This document shows, piece after piece, positions 45,609-54,270 of a DNA stretch of 64,000 bases. The notes beneath the pieces were generated by a model. It did not search any database, was not told where the DNA came from, and saw only the letters and a list, made by a program, of their open reading frames with translations. Source of the stretch: Polychytrium aggregatum (Eukaryota > Chytridiomycota > Chytridiomycetes > Polychytriales); assembly GCF_025602895.1 (NCBI RefSeq), contig NW_026516209.1:1039757-1103756 (forward strand), read 5' to 3'. A program made the translations under genes and the position numbers. Position 1 is the stretch's first letter, and each line of letters begins with the position of its first letter.

Positions 45609-48536
45609 TCAGCGAACGAGGTTACGCTTAGTGATATTATTTAAATTGTTTTGTGCAATGCGATTTCCTTGATCGGCTGACTTTTGATACCAGTAGGCGG
45701 CGGTTTGGCTGCTTTTCATGACCCCATAACCGTATTCGTAGCACCAACCAAGGTTATTTTGACTGGTGGAATCGCCTTGCTCGGCCGATTTTTGGTACCA
45801 GTATACAGCCGCTCTGTGATCCTGAACGAGGCCGTAACCGTTCCGGTACATCCAACCCAGACCATTTTGGCCATGTGGGTTCTCCTGGTCTGCCGACTTA
45901 CGATACCATTCAATCGCCTTTGAGTAGCTTTGGGCAACACCACGACCATTCGAGTAGCATCGTCCAACGATGCTCTGCGCATAGGAATCGCCCTGGTCGG
46001 CAGCTTTCAAGTACCACCAGAAAGCTTGGGTATGATCGACATTCACACCCCAACCTCTGCTGAAGGAGCGACCGAGCCAAAGTTGGCTACCAGAGACACC
46101 TTGATTTGCGAGCTCTTTGAGCATATCAATGGCTTTGCTATAGTTCTTCGGAGTCCCGTACCCGCAAACGTAGCATATGGCCGTCATATGTCTGCAGAGC
46201 CAGTCCGTTTCTGATCCATCGACACAGAGATCAAAAAATTTGCGGGCACCGGCTGAATTTGAGGAAACGATGGTTTCCGAGTCCAGTATACACTCTCCAA
46301 GATCAAATTCCTGTGTCCGACTGCTTCGCATCATATTCACCCCTTTCAGTTTGTCTTGTCTTATCCCTCGTCCGATGTAGCTGCAGTAGCCAATCACGAA
46401 GGTGGCTATCGGCTTCAGTATAGGGTCATCCGACCGATTTACGACCTCTTGCAAGTAAAAAACAGCGTCGTTGTCGCTCTGAGCCCCGTTGATCCCGAGG
46501 AGATAAGCCCACCCAATTTGAAAGTATAGTTCGGGGCTTTGTTCATTGGCTTGTGCCCTTGAAAGTCGAGGTAATGGATTCAAATCCCAGGTTGGTTTCT
46601 TGTTGCGATCGCAGTCTGTTGGATTATTATTGTGGGGTTCTGGCCTCCAGTCGCTGGTGTTCAGCCACAAACTATCAGATGTATGAACTGCTTGATGGGG
46701 AGTTGCCGTTATCCCCGGAAGTGCTTGATCAAATGTGTCTGCAGGGTTTATGCTCAATAAAGTCGAGCTGTTTCCAATGCTTTCTCTTATTTCATAGTGT
46801 CGAATCGATGAGATTAGTCGGTTTGAATGGATCGATTGAGTCGAGTCGAGGCTTGAGTGAAGTTGACGTGAAGGCAACTGAGGTATCAACAAAATACCTT
46901 CGGTCTGTACTGTTTCGGCGTGTTGGGAGGGTGTGGTTGATATCATATTGGTAAACGCTAAGATTTGATCGTGACCAAATTTGTTTGGTGACTTGTACGC
47001 GCTCAGTTGGCTCAAAATATCCACAAAACTTGGTCTATGATAGGGATCCTGATGCCAACACGACTCAACGAGGCTCCATATTTGGTCGGGAATACCATCG
47101 AATCTCTTTGGCCTCTTTCCTTTGCAAACTTGTCTAACGACTGTCATTTGATGCATAGGGCCGCCGTCTTTTGTTACCCATGTGTCTCTACCATCCTTGA
47201 GGATTTCAAAAAACGTGACTCCAAATGCGTAGACATCTGTCTCTCTCGAAGAACCAGTTGGCTCTTCATCGTCCAACATTTCAGGAGCCATATATATGAC
47301 GGTCCCGCAAATCGAGTTATTTGTGCGCGATCTTTGAGATCTGATCGATGTGCGTTTAGTTTTTGCTAGACCAAAGTCGGCAATGACGGCATTGTTTCCC
47401 GAATCGATAAAGACGTTGTCGCTTTTAAGGTCGGCATGGATTATACCGTTGCTGTGGAGATATGCCATTCCTGAGGCGACTTGATACATGAGCCGCAACT
47501 TGTCTGAGATGGACCGTCGACACGCAGGATCAGAGACAAATGACCGTAGCGTACCATTCTTCATAAAAGGTGATACCATAAATGGTTTCTCGACAAGATC
47601 GCAGGCTCCATGAAGCGGTAAGATATTGGAGTGATTCAGTTTGTACCATATTTCAATCTCTCGGCGGAACTCTTTGATTTCTTCTTCGCCATATTTGGCC
47701 AAGAGCTGTTTGATAGCAACGTCCGAGCCGAAATAGGTGGCAGTGTAAACCTCCCCAAACCCTCCCTGAGCAATTGGTTCGTCCGAGCGATTGGTTATTG
47801 AGTTTGGAGCTATACGCCAGGTCTCTTTGACAACTGAACGAGCCACTCGAGATTCGCTTTGTAGCATATGGAGGAGTGGTACCACCACCGATTGAATAAT
47901 TCCTTTGGCGACCTCACCATCCTCTATTAAGGCATGGAGGCTGTGCGTAACCCGCCGAACTTGCCACTGTTTCTGATTTTCGAGCGAGATTCCGATCTTG
48001 GTAAGAGCTGCTTGGTCATTTTGATCGAGTAAACTGGCTATGTTGGTGATAAAGCGGTGATGTTGTGCCTCATCTTCTTGAATTGCCTGTCTCAAGTCCG
48101 TCTGATCAACCATACTAGTGTCGGTGGCGTGTGCGAGTGCTGATGCAGCACTTTGCCTTAGTGCATCAAGCTCTTGGATAAATTTGATGATTCTCTTGCG
48201 TACAAGCTGAGCCTTGAGCGTTTTTTCGACCTTGAGCCAATTACCGACTTCATCAATATAGTACCGACGTACTTGACAATGAAAATTTTCAAAACAACTG
48301 ACTTGGTTATCGAAAACAAGTAGGTCGGACTGAAACTGAGAAAGGGTCTGAAGTATTTCATACGAATGGTTCACGAAGACTGTCCAAGACCTTTGATTTT
48401 CTTCATCTTGTTGGATGATCGAGAAAAGCACTCGAGCTGATTGTAACGTCTCACGAAAAAGATCGCTACAGCAGTTCCGAAGAAGGACAGCTATACCAGC
48501 CACGACAGCAGTTATCTCCAACATCGATGGTCTCAA
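45609..48536 (-). CDS. TKL-type protein kinase with Sel1 repeats and helical N-terminal region, left copy
   Basis: Single exon, 975 residues. Residues 1-245 are helical with no recognised sequence motif; length and position are like the membrane-acting four-helix/HeLo region of MLKL-type kinases, which is only a suggestion. The kinase domain spans about 250-515: glycine loop IAQGGFGEVY (255-264), catalytic Lys276 in VAIK, HADLKSDN (367-374, with Asp369 and Ala replacing the Arg of HRD), DFG 387-389 and APE 417-419, so it is probably active but non-RD. A polar linker follows (520-680). Five to seven Sel1 repeats (about 690-970) read like YAQSIVGRCYSNGRGVAQSY, typical scaffolds for protein partners. 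The gene is divergent from the GTPase gene with 1.23 kb between starts. Intronless, AT-richer than the neighbours. Role in signalling or cell death is inferred. Confidence 0.88.
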   Translation of the reverse strand: MRPSMLEITAVVAGIAVLLRNCCSDLFRETLQSARVLFSIIQQDEENQRSWTVFVNHSYEILQTLSQFQSDLLVFDNQVSCFENFHCQVRRYYIDEVGNWLKVEKTLKAQLVRKRIIKFIQELDALRQSAASALAHATDTSMVDQTDLRQAIQEDEAQHHRFITNIASLLDQNDQAALTKIGISLENQKQWQVRRVTHSLHALIEDGEVAKGIIQSVVVPLLHMLQSESRVARSVVKETWRIAPNSITNRSDEPIAQGGFGEVYTATYFGSDVAIKQLLAKYGEEEIKEFRREIEIWYKLNHSNILPLHGACDLVEKPFMVSPFMKNGTLRSFVSDPACRRSISDKLRLMYQVASGMAYLHSNGIIHADLKSDNVFIDSGNNAVIADFGLAKTKRTSIRSQRSRTNNSICGTVIYMAPEMLDDEEPTGSSRETDVYAFGVTFFEILKDGRDTWVTKDGGPMHQMTVVRQVCKGKRPKRFDGIPDQIWSLVESCWHQDPYHRPSFVDILSQLSAYKSPNKFGHDQILAFTNMISTTPSQHAETVQTEGILLIPQLPSRQLHSSLDSTQSIHSNRLISSIRHYEIRESIGNSSTLLSINPADTFDQALPGITATPHQAVHTSDSLWLNTSDWRPEPHNNNPTDCDRNKKPTWDLNPLPRLSRAQANEQSPELYFQIGWAYLLGINGAQSDNDAVFYLQEVVNRSDDPILKPIATFVIGYCSYIGRGIRQDKLKGVNMMRSSRTQEFDLGECILDSETIVSSNSAGARKFFDLCVDGSETDWLCRHMTAICYVCGYGTPKNYSKAIDMLKELANQGVSGSQLWLGRSFSRGWGVNVDHTQAFWWYLKAADQGDSYAQSIVGRCYSNGRGVAQSYSKAIEWYRKSADQENPHGQNGLGWMYRNGYGLVQDHRAAVYWYQKSAEQGDSTSQNNLGWCYEYGYGVMKSSQTAAYWYQKSADQGNRIAQNNLNNITKRNLVR

Positions 48537-49770
48537 GTTTTGATAATGATACAGTGGTAAATTATTTGGGATTGAAACTGGGGGGGGGAGAGTCCTAAGA
48601 CCAAAGCGGACAGGGTCTGGTGTGTGGGTAACAAAATCAGGAGGAATCCTAACGAGGGAAGCAAGAGCACGAGAGAGAGAGGGCGTATGAGGGCAAAGAG
48701 ACGAAGACAGAGAGCGAGACGAAAAGAGAGGCGAAAGAGAGACGAAAAGAGAGACGGAAAGAGAGTGACTCAGTGTAGAGATTTTGACCGATCAACCGAT
48801 GTGGCGGGGGACTTGACCTCGTTTTGAGCAACATTTTCTTTTGGGGGGGGGGAGGATAAAGAATCGGACGGCTCCCGGTCAGTCCAAGCCACACGGCAAA
48901 TTGTCACGAGGGGACACCTTGGTTTCAGGCCACAGATTGGAGGACCAATCGGATTTTGTGCTTGCTGTGCTCCTCTCGAGCAGATGACCTGCCTGGGTAT
49001 TTCCAATTCCGGATTATCCTGCATTACTTGTGTACGCTGCACGCCAATCAGAGGTCAAGTTTACCATCGCTATCCTGGGGAGTTTTTTTGTTTGTTTGTT
49101 TTGTTTTTGTTTTTGTTTCAATAGCGCCGTTGTCCTGGTGTATGCTTACCGCAAAAGCGCACGGTGTGGGCGCAGGCGTAAATAGATTTAATTGGTTGAC
49201 TGGCGTGCACGTGTGTCATACGAACATGAAACCTACCACGGACCACATGGTCACCCGATTGCTGAGCAAAATGGCCGCCAATCGCGGACAGGCTCCACCA
49301 TTCTGTAACGCTTCCCCAAACCAGCCCATCGCAAGCATGTGGCGGTCATTTGGGCCACTCGCAATATTACGTCTATCCAACTTGGGGTGGTCTTCGCGAG
49401 ATGACGCGCTCCAACTGAAACCCGTGGTGTTACGAGCTTGGAAGACCAAGCAACCTCGCTACACTCACAAAAGAGCGAAACGACCAAAAAGGCATCGGCC
49501 TCATCGTTGTGTAATTGTGGTGGCTTAAGCTTGTTAGGCTTGCTGGGTTGCTAGGCTTTACCCGTATTCTGCATAAATAGCCATCGCCACCTCCCGTCGT
49601 CTACGCGGGCCAGGAGTCAGCCCGTAGACGACGAGCAGCCACGATCTACATCGTTGGCTTTCCCTCATACCAATCGCCTGGACTGCCTATACCTGTGGTT
49701 TGGCTCACTTGCTGAGTGTATTGATCTCTCGAGGTATAGAAAAGCGACTATCTTCTGGGATTTCTGATGG
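48537..49770. promoter_or_regulatory. Divergent upstream region of kinase and GTPase, left arm
   Basis: 1,234 bp between two head-to-head starts. It holds a polypurine (gagagacgaaa) stretch at 48,650-48,780, G homopolymers at 48,580 and 48,843, a gttttgttttt stretch at about 49,085-49,120, a TATA-like cataaatag at 49,572-49,580 and a hairpin at 49,595-49,633. A 190-codon frame at 48,956-49,528 has no recognisable features and is taken as chance. Confidence 0.55.
49595..49633 (+). promoter_or_regulatory. Hairpin in the GTPase leader, left arm
   Basis: CGTCGTCTACG (49,595-49,605) pairs with CGTAGACGACG (49,623-49,633). The stem extends through ggc/gcc with a small bulge. It lies 15 bp after a TATA-like element and about 140 bp before the GTPase ATG, so it may be in the 5' UTR. 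Mirrored at 54,408-54,446. Confidence 0.65.
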
Positions 49771-50997
49771 ATGCTATTTCTTGGGACGCATCGCGAATTT
49801 TGTCTAGCTCTACTGGCTCGCACAACTTACACCTTGCTTAACAACAAAAAAAGAATGAGAACTATTCTACTTGTTGGAAAAACTGGCCTTGGAAAGACGA
49901 CCTTTACCAATTATCTGACTGGCGCCAATAATCGAACTGGTGGTGGCGGAATCAGTGTCACCACAGATCCGGAAGAAACCGTTTTCTTGTATAATGGCAT
50001 CAATTGTCGCGTTGTCGATATGCCGGGTTTCAGTGATGTGAGAAAGGATGGCCAGAAGGCCATCAACGACTCCACCATACACCGATGGATTCTCGAGCAA
50101 GTTAGCAAGAGTGAAGTTGTTGGCGTTGTCATGTTTGTCACTCAAGATGACGTGCTGAACTCTCGACTTAGTAGAGAAGTCATCGCCCTCATGGAAATCA
50201 TGACTACTCGATTTGTTGGATACGAATCCATGTGCTTCTATGCTATTTCTGGTCGAAGCATGCCTGGAGATATGCATGAATTTATCCGCATGTCTCTGGG
50301 TGTCGTTGCTTCCGGAAAGCTCCGCGTTATGGGCTTGAGTTCCGACAACTGGGCTCGCTGCAAGAACAAGGACTTTTCCAGGGTCAAAAGCTGGTGTTTG
50401 CAGAGGCTCCAGAGCCCTGAGCCACGCCTCGTTCCCAGAGTAACCACAGACACCTGCAAGCGCTGTGGAATCAAGGCCGACCCCCTCATCGAAATTAGTC
50501 AATGCCGACATCACGGAGAACCTGGGAAGATGATACACTATGGAGCAACTCAACTGCAGCACCGTTTTACCATATCCACTTCCCATGAAGGGCGCTGGAT
50601 AGGTCGAGTGTTTCGAAAGGGGGAATGGACATGCTGTGGAAAGAGATATATCTCATCCAGTTGCTACGGCAAGTTCAGATGCTGTAATGGATCATCTTCT
50701 AGCTATGGCTGCGCAGAATACTGCTCAACCTGTGGTCGAGAGACGAAACAAGTGGGCTGCAAGCCCACATGTCGCAACTGTTCGAATCAGTTGATCCATA
50801 TTGGCTGTCTAACAAAAGACAAGCATGATTGGGCCCTTGGCTTGGATCAAAATCATGCTGTTTTGACCAAACATATCAGTGCCATCGACATTCAAGAAAA
50901 AGATGTTTCTGAATGGAGCGATAGGCTTGATCGTATATCGGCCACAGACCATCAGTCGATGTATCAATTGTTTGGTGAAATTGTTAATTCATCTTGA
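49771..50997 (+). CDS. AIG1/GIMAP-like GTPase with Cys-rich tail, copy A
   Basis: Single exon, 408 residues. Walker A is GKTGLGKT (36-43), the switch region has VTTDPEE, and G3 is DMPG (83-86) in CRVVDMPGFSDV; the layout matches AIG1/septin-related P-loop GTPases. A clear NKxD (G4) box is not seen; TQDD at 124-127 is in about the right region. Residues 1 to about 245 are identical to copy B. The tail from QCRHHG on is encoded in the palindrome spacer and is Cys-rich: TCCGKRY, CRCCNG-like CC, GCAEYCSTCGRE, GCKPTCRNCSN and IGC, which suggests zinc-binding knuckles. The start at 49,771 is the first ATG; Met29 just before Walker A is an alternative. It points toward copy B. Confidence 0.85.
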   Translation: MLFLGTHREFCLALLARTTYTLLNNKKRMRTILLVGKTGLGKTTFTNYLTGANNRTGGGGISVTTDPEETVFLYNGINCRVVDMPGFSDVRKDGQKAINDSTIHRWILEQVSKSEVVGVVMFVTQDDVLNSRLSREVIALMEIMTTRFVGYESMCFYAISGRSMPGDMHEFIRMSLGVVASGKLRVMGLSSDNWARCKNKDFSRVKSWCLQRLQSPEPRLVPRVTTDTCKRCGIKADPLIEISQCRHHGEPGKMIHYGATQLQHRFTISTSHEGRWIGRVFRKGEWTCCGKRYISSSCYGKFRCCNGSSSSYGCAEYCSTCGRETKQVGCKPTCRNCSNQLIHIGCLTKDKHDWALGLDQNHAVLTKHISAIDIQEKDVSEWSDRLDRISATDHQSMYQLFGEIVNSS

Positions 50998-53534
50998 GCC
51001 ACATAATCGCATTTTTAGATATTCGATATTGCTATTGATTGATCAGTTTCACTGGATCTCATAATAAATGATAGAGGTGCCATTGGTAAATGGTCCATCG
51101 CTTGTATCCAAAAGTCTATTTCGAAAGAAACACCCTAGCCTGTTCACAGATGAAGGATCTGCTTCCAAGTACTAATATCAGGTAAAATGACAACTGTACT
51201 GCCATCATCATTGAGATTTTCCTATGCGATCATGAGCAAGGCCGTTCCTAGGCTACCATGGTACCAATGGCCAACAAACCTCCCTTCCTTTCCATTGCAT
51301 GATACACAGGCTGCCTTTTTCCAACCTAGCTTAGGGCCAAAGCACTAGAAATTACCTTGACCTTGACCTCAAACGAGCTTTCATGAGACTTGAATCAGTC
51401 ACTCAACGCACCACACACTCGCAAGCTGCGCGTAATCCACGCCTTTTCCCTACTTCTTTCCAATGCTGCTCACAATCCGCTCCTGCAGTGTCAATCTTTC
51501 ACTATAGATAGTCAATAAAATAGTTCAAATGCCATAGACACTGAAGGAAAAGCAAAAAAAAAGAGGAAATTTCAAATGGCCCACATGAATGCCATGCGCC
51601 ATAGGGTCATTAAGGCCCCGCATATGAATACCACTGCCCTCACCTTTCGACCTGGCTTAGATGCCGTCGTCAATCCTATCGTCCTCGTAACGTCGCCTTG
51701 CCGAATTTCTTCCTCGATTTACCAATTTGTAAATGACCCCTGTTCCTCGAGCAGCGAGCCACGCGCTTCGATATGGATTGTAATAGGGTTCACTACATCA
51801 TATCGAGATGGGTGTTGTGAACCCTCACTCCCTCTCATCTTGGATACGTCCATAATCACGAGCCTCCGGCGGGACTTGATTCCCGACATAGAGATTTTTA
51901 ACCACCAATCCGAAGGCAGATTCCGGGTTGGAGCTAGCAGCATGGACGATCGTCGTAATACAAGTCTCGCCATCGGTAACTCGAATAACACAGGCGAAAA
52001 GGTGGGTTTTGATAGGGGGCAACAGTACGAACGCAAGGGAATCATACGATTTAGGATGATACAACAATTGATCTTCGTCCAACTTCCAAGGTGGTTCATG
52101 ATGATACTAAGCATAATATCGGTAAATTTGCAATATGTTCATTGAGCGGCGGCACAAAAATGATATTGGCATCCGCTTTTTTGAATATTCTATATTATTT
52201 CTTCTCTACCCAGAAAAATATCCAATTTCGGACTAAATTTTGCGTGGTGTAAGGATTCTGGTTGTGAAGTCACAATTTGGGGGGGGGCAATTCAAGAATG
52301 GTCCTTGAATCGGATTCGAAAACTGAGAGAGGCTAAAACTTGGACCGGATTATGAAAGAAGCTGTTGTGAACTTCTTTCCGGAAGCTTTGCCTGATGTTA
52401 TTGCCACTTGACTCGCTGTAATGGTGAACGCCATTGCCAAGAGATCGATCATATCAAGATTAATACTCCCAACATAGTGATCACTGAAAATGAAGAAATA
52501 TATCAACCAATTGATTCCGAAGCTATTCCATTATTTCATCACATAAATCAAACAGACCAGAACTAAATATCTCAATCAAGATCTGAAAACAGGAAAATCA
52601 GGGATATTGATCGTCTTTATTTGTGCTGATTCACTTAGGGCTCCGATTTAAAATCTCTGTAGGAGAGCTGTTAAGTGGGCTAACAAGGATCCTTGCAAGC
52701 AAACAGGACTTTCAGCGGATAAGCTTTAACTTGGCAAGGCCGAAATAATGGCCGACCTCAGTGTGATAAGGGCGTAAGTTTCGGTTTGAGGCGACCGATC
52801 AAGTAGGTGACCAATTTTGCCAACGGAAGCCGGTCGCACAAAGGGAGAAGTTGGGTAGAGAAAGAAAAAGACCATAAACTCAAGGCATGAGATGCAAAAA
52901 GTTGCGCCTATGACATATTTGCAAAGGGTGCGGAAGGCTAAGGGTTGAACTTTCCTATTCAAAGGATGATTGGTCCATTCATTTGGAATTCACTTCATTC
53001 TCCTCATTCAGCGCCGAGAGGAAAATCCAGAGACCACTTTTCGAGCGAATTCGCCGAACATAAAGGTTGCGTGAGCATACATATCAGCCCCTTCCGTTTC
53101 ACCATAGTCATCGTAGAATCGTTCAAAATCCTCTTCATCAATCACAGGGAGGTCTTGACTTTCCTCGATATTGATTTTAAATGGGACAATCTCTCCCTTC
53201 CATGAATGAGATGGTTCTCTCTGGCAACCTTGATGAACCATGGGTTTTTCACAATTTCGGCAGCTTCCTTGGCACCCCTCTGTGGTGACTTGTCTTTCGC
53301 AATTGTTGCAGATTTCAAGACATCCAGCATCATCAGACGCTTGTCGACAGCATGGATATGTCATATATCTGCAAGGGCTTTCTTTTTTTCTTGAGCCACA
53401 GCAGGACCAGGGTCCGCGACACATGTTTGTGGGATCAGTTCTCCAAGTTCCGAAATGGGCGTTTGAAACAGGAAGGCGATGTTTTTTGTGAGTTTTGTTG
53501 CCATGGATGAGCGACCCAGAAGAACCATGATATT
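50507..53534. other. Palindrome spacer (3.03 kb)
   Basis: Unique DNA between the arms. It contains the 3' parts of both GTPase genes (50,507-50,997 and 53,008-53,534) and about 2 kb of AT-rich DNA between their stops. Within that, 51,640-52,145 has overlapping open frames on both strands (one minus frame at 52,082-51,825 reads ACVIRVTDGETCITTIVHA), which may be a relic gene; no family is recognised. A 9-G run is at 52,279. Confidence 0.8.
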
Positions 53535-54270
53535 GGCATTGACTAATTTCGATGAGGGGGTCGGCCTTGATTCCACAGCGCTTGCAGGTGTCTGTGGTTA
53601 CTCTGGGAACGAGGCGTGGCTCAGGGCTCTGGAGCCTCTGCAAACACCAGCTTTTGACCCTGGAAAAGTCCTTGTTCTTGCAGCGAGCCCAGTTGTCGGA
53701 ACTCAAGCCCATAACGCGGAGCTTTCCGGAAGCAACGACACCCAGAGACATGCGGATAAATTCATGCATATCTCCAGGCATGCTTCGACCAGAAATAGCA
53801 TAGAAGCACATGGATTCGTATCCAACAAATCGAGTAGTCATGATTTCCATGAGGGCGATGACTTCTCTACTAAGTCGAGAGTTCAGCACGTCATCTTGAG
53901 TGACAAACATGACAACGCCAACAACTTCACTCTTGCTAACTTGCTCGAGAATCCATCGGTGTATGGTGGAGTCGTTGATGGCCTTCTGGCCATCCTTTCT
54001 CACATCACTGAAACCCGGCATATCGACAACGCGACAATTGATGCCATTATACAAGAAAACGGTTTCTTCCGGATCTGTGGTGACACTGATTCCGCCACCA
54101 CCAGTTCGATTATTGGCGCCAGTCAGATAATTGGTAAAGGTCGTCTTTCCAAGGCCAGTTTTTCCAACAAGTAGAATAGTTCTCATTCTTTTTTTGTTGT
54201 TAAGCAAGGTGTAAGTTGTGCGAGCCAGTAGAGCTAGACAAAATTCGCGATGCGTCCCAAGAAATAGCAT
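53008..54270 (-). CDS. AIG1/GIMAP-like GTPase with Cys-rich tail, copy B
   Basis: Single exon, 420 residues. The head is identical to copy A up to SQC at about residue 246, then the sequence changes to QYHGSSGSLIHG. The tail keeps the Cys order of copy A (SCCGSRK, CRYMTYPCC, GCLEICNNCERQ, GCQGSCRNCEKP, QGC) while most other residues differ. An acidic C-terminal stretch (DEEDFERFYDDYGETEGAD) is not found in copy A. Convergent with copy A; divergent from the right-arm kinase. Likely a cytosolic or membrane-associated GTP-dependent switch; partner and target are unknown. Confidence 0.85.
   Translation of the reverse strand: MLFLGTHREFCLALLARTTYTLLNNKKRMRTILLVGKTGLGKTTFTNYLTGANNRTGGGGISVTTDPEETVFLYNGINCRVVDMPGFSDVRKDGQKAINDSTIHRWILEQVSKSEVVGVVMFVTQDDVLNSRLSREVIALMEIMTTRFVGYESMCFYAISGRSMPGDMHEFIRMSLGVVASGKLRVMGLSSDNWARCKNKDFSRVKSWCLQRLQSPEPRLVPRVTTDTCKRCGIKADPLIEISQCQYHGSSGSLIHGNKTHKKHRLPVSNAHFGTWRTDPTNMCRGPWSCCGSRKKESPCRYMTYPCCRQASDDAGCLEICNNCERQVTTEGCQGSCRNCEKPMVHQGCQREPSHSWKGEIVPFKINIEESQDLPVIDEEDFERFYDDYGETEGADMYAHATFMFGEFARKVVSGFSSRR

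Larger units (their letters stand above)
40851..50506. repeat. Giant palindrome, left arm (9.66 kb)
   Basis: Pairs with the reverse complement of 53,535-63,192; matching positions sum to about 104,041 throughout. From outside in it holds a LINE island, a kinase-Sel1 gene (-) and the 5' part of an AIG1-like GTPase gene (+). Differences seen are few and mostly one-base homopolymer indels plus a synonymous change in the kinase gene. The inner edge (aatgcc at 50,506) falls inside the GTPase reading frame. Confidence 0.95.

Noticed and set aside
48956-49528. 190-codon frame between kinase and GTPase
   Set aside because: No recognisable motif, low-complexity Phe/Val stretch from a gtttt repeat, and identical in both arms so conservation gives no support.
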